From Actinomycetota bacterium (lineage in GTDB: Bacteria; Actinomycetota; Acidimicrobiia; Spongiisociales; ZC4RG35), in assembly GCA_003242515.1 (NCBI GenBank), contig QGUS01000078.1, positions 1 through 7,222 of the forward strand: a stretch of DNA of 7,222 nucleotides, written 5' to 3'. Below the pieces are notes generated by a model, which ran no database searches, had not been told where the DNA came from, and saw nothing but the letters and a program-made list of their open reading frames with translations. Shown here in pieces: positions 6,557 to 7,222 of this stretch; position 1 is the stretch's first letter, and the number at the start of each line of letters is the position of its first letter. The position numbers were made by a program, and so were the translations under genes.

Positions 6557-7123
6557 TCACTCCGCCCGGAGCCAGTCGGGAACCTGGACCGGCGTCTGGC
6601 CGCCCGGGCAGCGGGCCAGGTCACGGGTGAGGGCGGCGGCCGGGCCGAACACCGGCGCCACCTCCTGGTGCGCCCCGCAGAGGATCAGGTCGGTGCCCAC
6701 CCAGACGTACTCCCAGGGCTCCGGGTTGGGTCCCTGGTTCTCCACGTCGTCCGGGTAGGACGGGACGAAGCCGTGTCGCTTCGGACGGGCGAAGTTGTCC
6801 TCGGACAGCCAGGCGTGGGCGGTGGTGGACCGGAACTCGCCGAAGGTGCCGTTCGGGTAGCGGAAGTCGACCGCATAGCCGCCGTGATGCTTGGAGGTGC
6901 CGGGGATCGAGTACCAGCGGAGCGTGGCGTCGATGGCCTCGTCGGACGAGCCCGGGAGGTGGGAGAGGAAGGTGCTCCGCTGCGTGTCGGGCGACCGGTA
7001 GGCGGACGAGGCGACGAAGCCGAGCCCGGCGGCCCGTGCCTCGGAGAGCAGGGCGTCGAGCGCGGCGGCCGCGGGCGCCTGCATCCTCACCCCCCGCACC
7101 GACACCAGGCCCCCGGGGGCCAC
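6557..7123 (-). CDS. VanY-like M15 family D-Ala-D-Ala carboxypeptidase, altered zinc site
   Basis: Resembles the zinc carboxypeptidases that trim peptidoglycan stem peptides. From GTG 7123 the product is 188 residues, the size of one M15B domain. Visible motifs are SAYRSPDTQRSTF (40-52), the zinc motif PGTSKHHGGYAVDF (74-87) with His79 and Asp86 as expected ligands, HAWLSEDNFARPKRHGF (103-119), and PEPWEYVWVG (134-143). The last normally reads EPWH, where His is the third zinc ligand; here Glu138 replaces it, while the probable catalytic Glu135 remains. Activity is therefore uncertain. No signal peptide or membrane anchor is present from this start, which is odd for a wall enzyme. The frame stays open upstream to the window edge, so the true start may lie further right; ATG 7084 is a shorter alternative. 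Two Cys (149, 172) lie in a C-terminal extension. Convergent with the methyltransferase, 4 bases apart, with no room for a separate terminator. Confidence 0.82.
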   Translation of the reverse strand: MAPGGLVSVRGVRMQAPAAAALDALLSEARAAGLGFVASSAYRSPDTQRSTFLSHLPGSSDEAIDATLRWYSIPGTSKHHGGYAVDFRYPNGTFGEFRSTTAHAWLSEDNFARPKRHGFVPSYPDDVENQGPNPEPWEYVWVGTDLILCGAHQEVAPVFGPAAALTRDLARCPGGQTPVQVPDWLRAE

Positions 7124-7191
7124 CGGGCGGACCCGGTAGCCCCGCCCCAGGGCCCGCCCCCAGACCCGGCGGGCCAGCCGGGGGGGGCCAG

Positions 7192-7197
7192 TACAAT
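7192..7197 (+). promoter_or_regulatory. Possible -10 box near the right edge
   Basis: TACAAT is a near-consensus -10 hexamer in an otherwise very GC-rich stretch, just after a run of seven G (7181-7187). It points rightwards, away from the peptidase gene. An in-frame ATG (7196) and GTG (7211) follow, reading METLVVDAQ to the edge, so a plus-strand gene may begin here. Too little sequence is visible to support a product, and the 7-base leaderless spacing would fall on CTG 7205 rather than on a usual start codon. Confidence 0.25.
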
Positions 7198-7222
7198 GGA
7201 GACCCTGGTCGTGGATGCCCAG

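Overview
This is a GC-rich, gene-dense bacterial window. It has high third-position G/C, frequent GTG starts, 4-base stop/start overlaps, and several genes that appear to be read from leaderless mRNAs. That combination suggests an actinobacterial lineage, possibly Acidimicrobiia or a relative; this is inference from style, since no taxonomic marker gene is present. I see no RNA genes, CRISPR arrays, insertion sequences or phage genes, and no gene-free stretch longer than about 105 bases.

Layout, left to right. (1) A multi-pass membrane protein on the minus strand (9-685), whose frame is broken by one apparent missing base near 241-246. (2) Divergent from it, an acyl-CoA dehydrogenase (790-1881, plus). 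(3) Convergent to that, a minus-strand pair: a small hot-dog acyl-CoA thioesterase (2421-2807) followed by a CoA-binding Rossmann protein (1986-2384). (4) Divergent from the thioesterase, a plus-strand operon: hutH histidine ammonia-lyase (2832-4331), hutI imidazolonepropionase (4328-5515) and a winged-helix/SAM methyltransferase (5512-6552), each joined to the next by a 4-base stop/start overlap. (5) A convergent VanY-like M15 peptidase (6557-7123, minus) with an uncertain 5' end. (6) At the right edge, a TACAAT box and a few codons that may start a further plus-strand gene.

Functionally the centre is histidine degradation. HutH makes urocanate, and HutI opens imidazolonepropionate to formiminoglutamate. 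The urocanase between them (hutU) and the final formiminoglutamate step are not here and must be elsewhere if the pathway is complete. The dehydrogenase, thioesterase and CoA-binding protein point to acyl-CoA metabolism but share no demonstrable pathway with hut.

The most interesting structures are the compact divergent promoter between thioesterase and hutH, where two -10 boxes share one TA step inside GGTACC and each lies exactly 7 bases from its start codon; the unexplained methyltransferase coupled to hutHI; and the M15 peptidase in which the usual PWH zinc histidine is glutamate. I did not find a clearly new multi-gene system.
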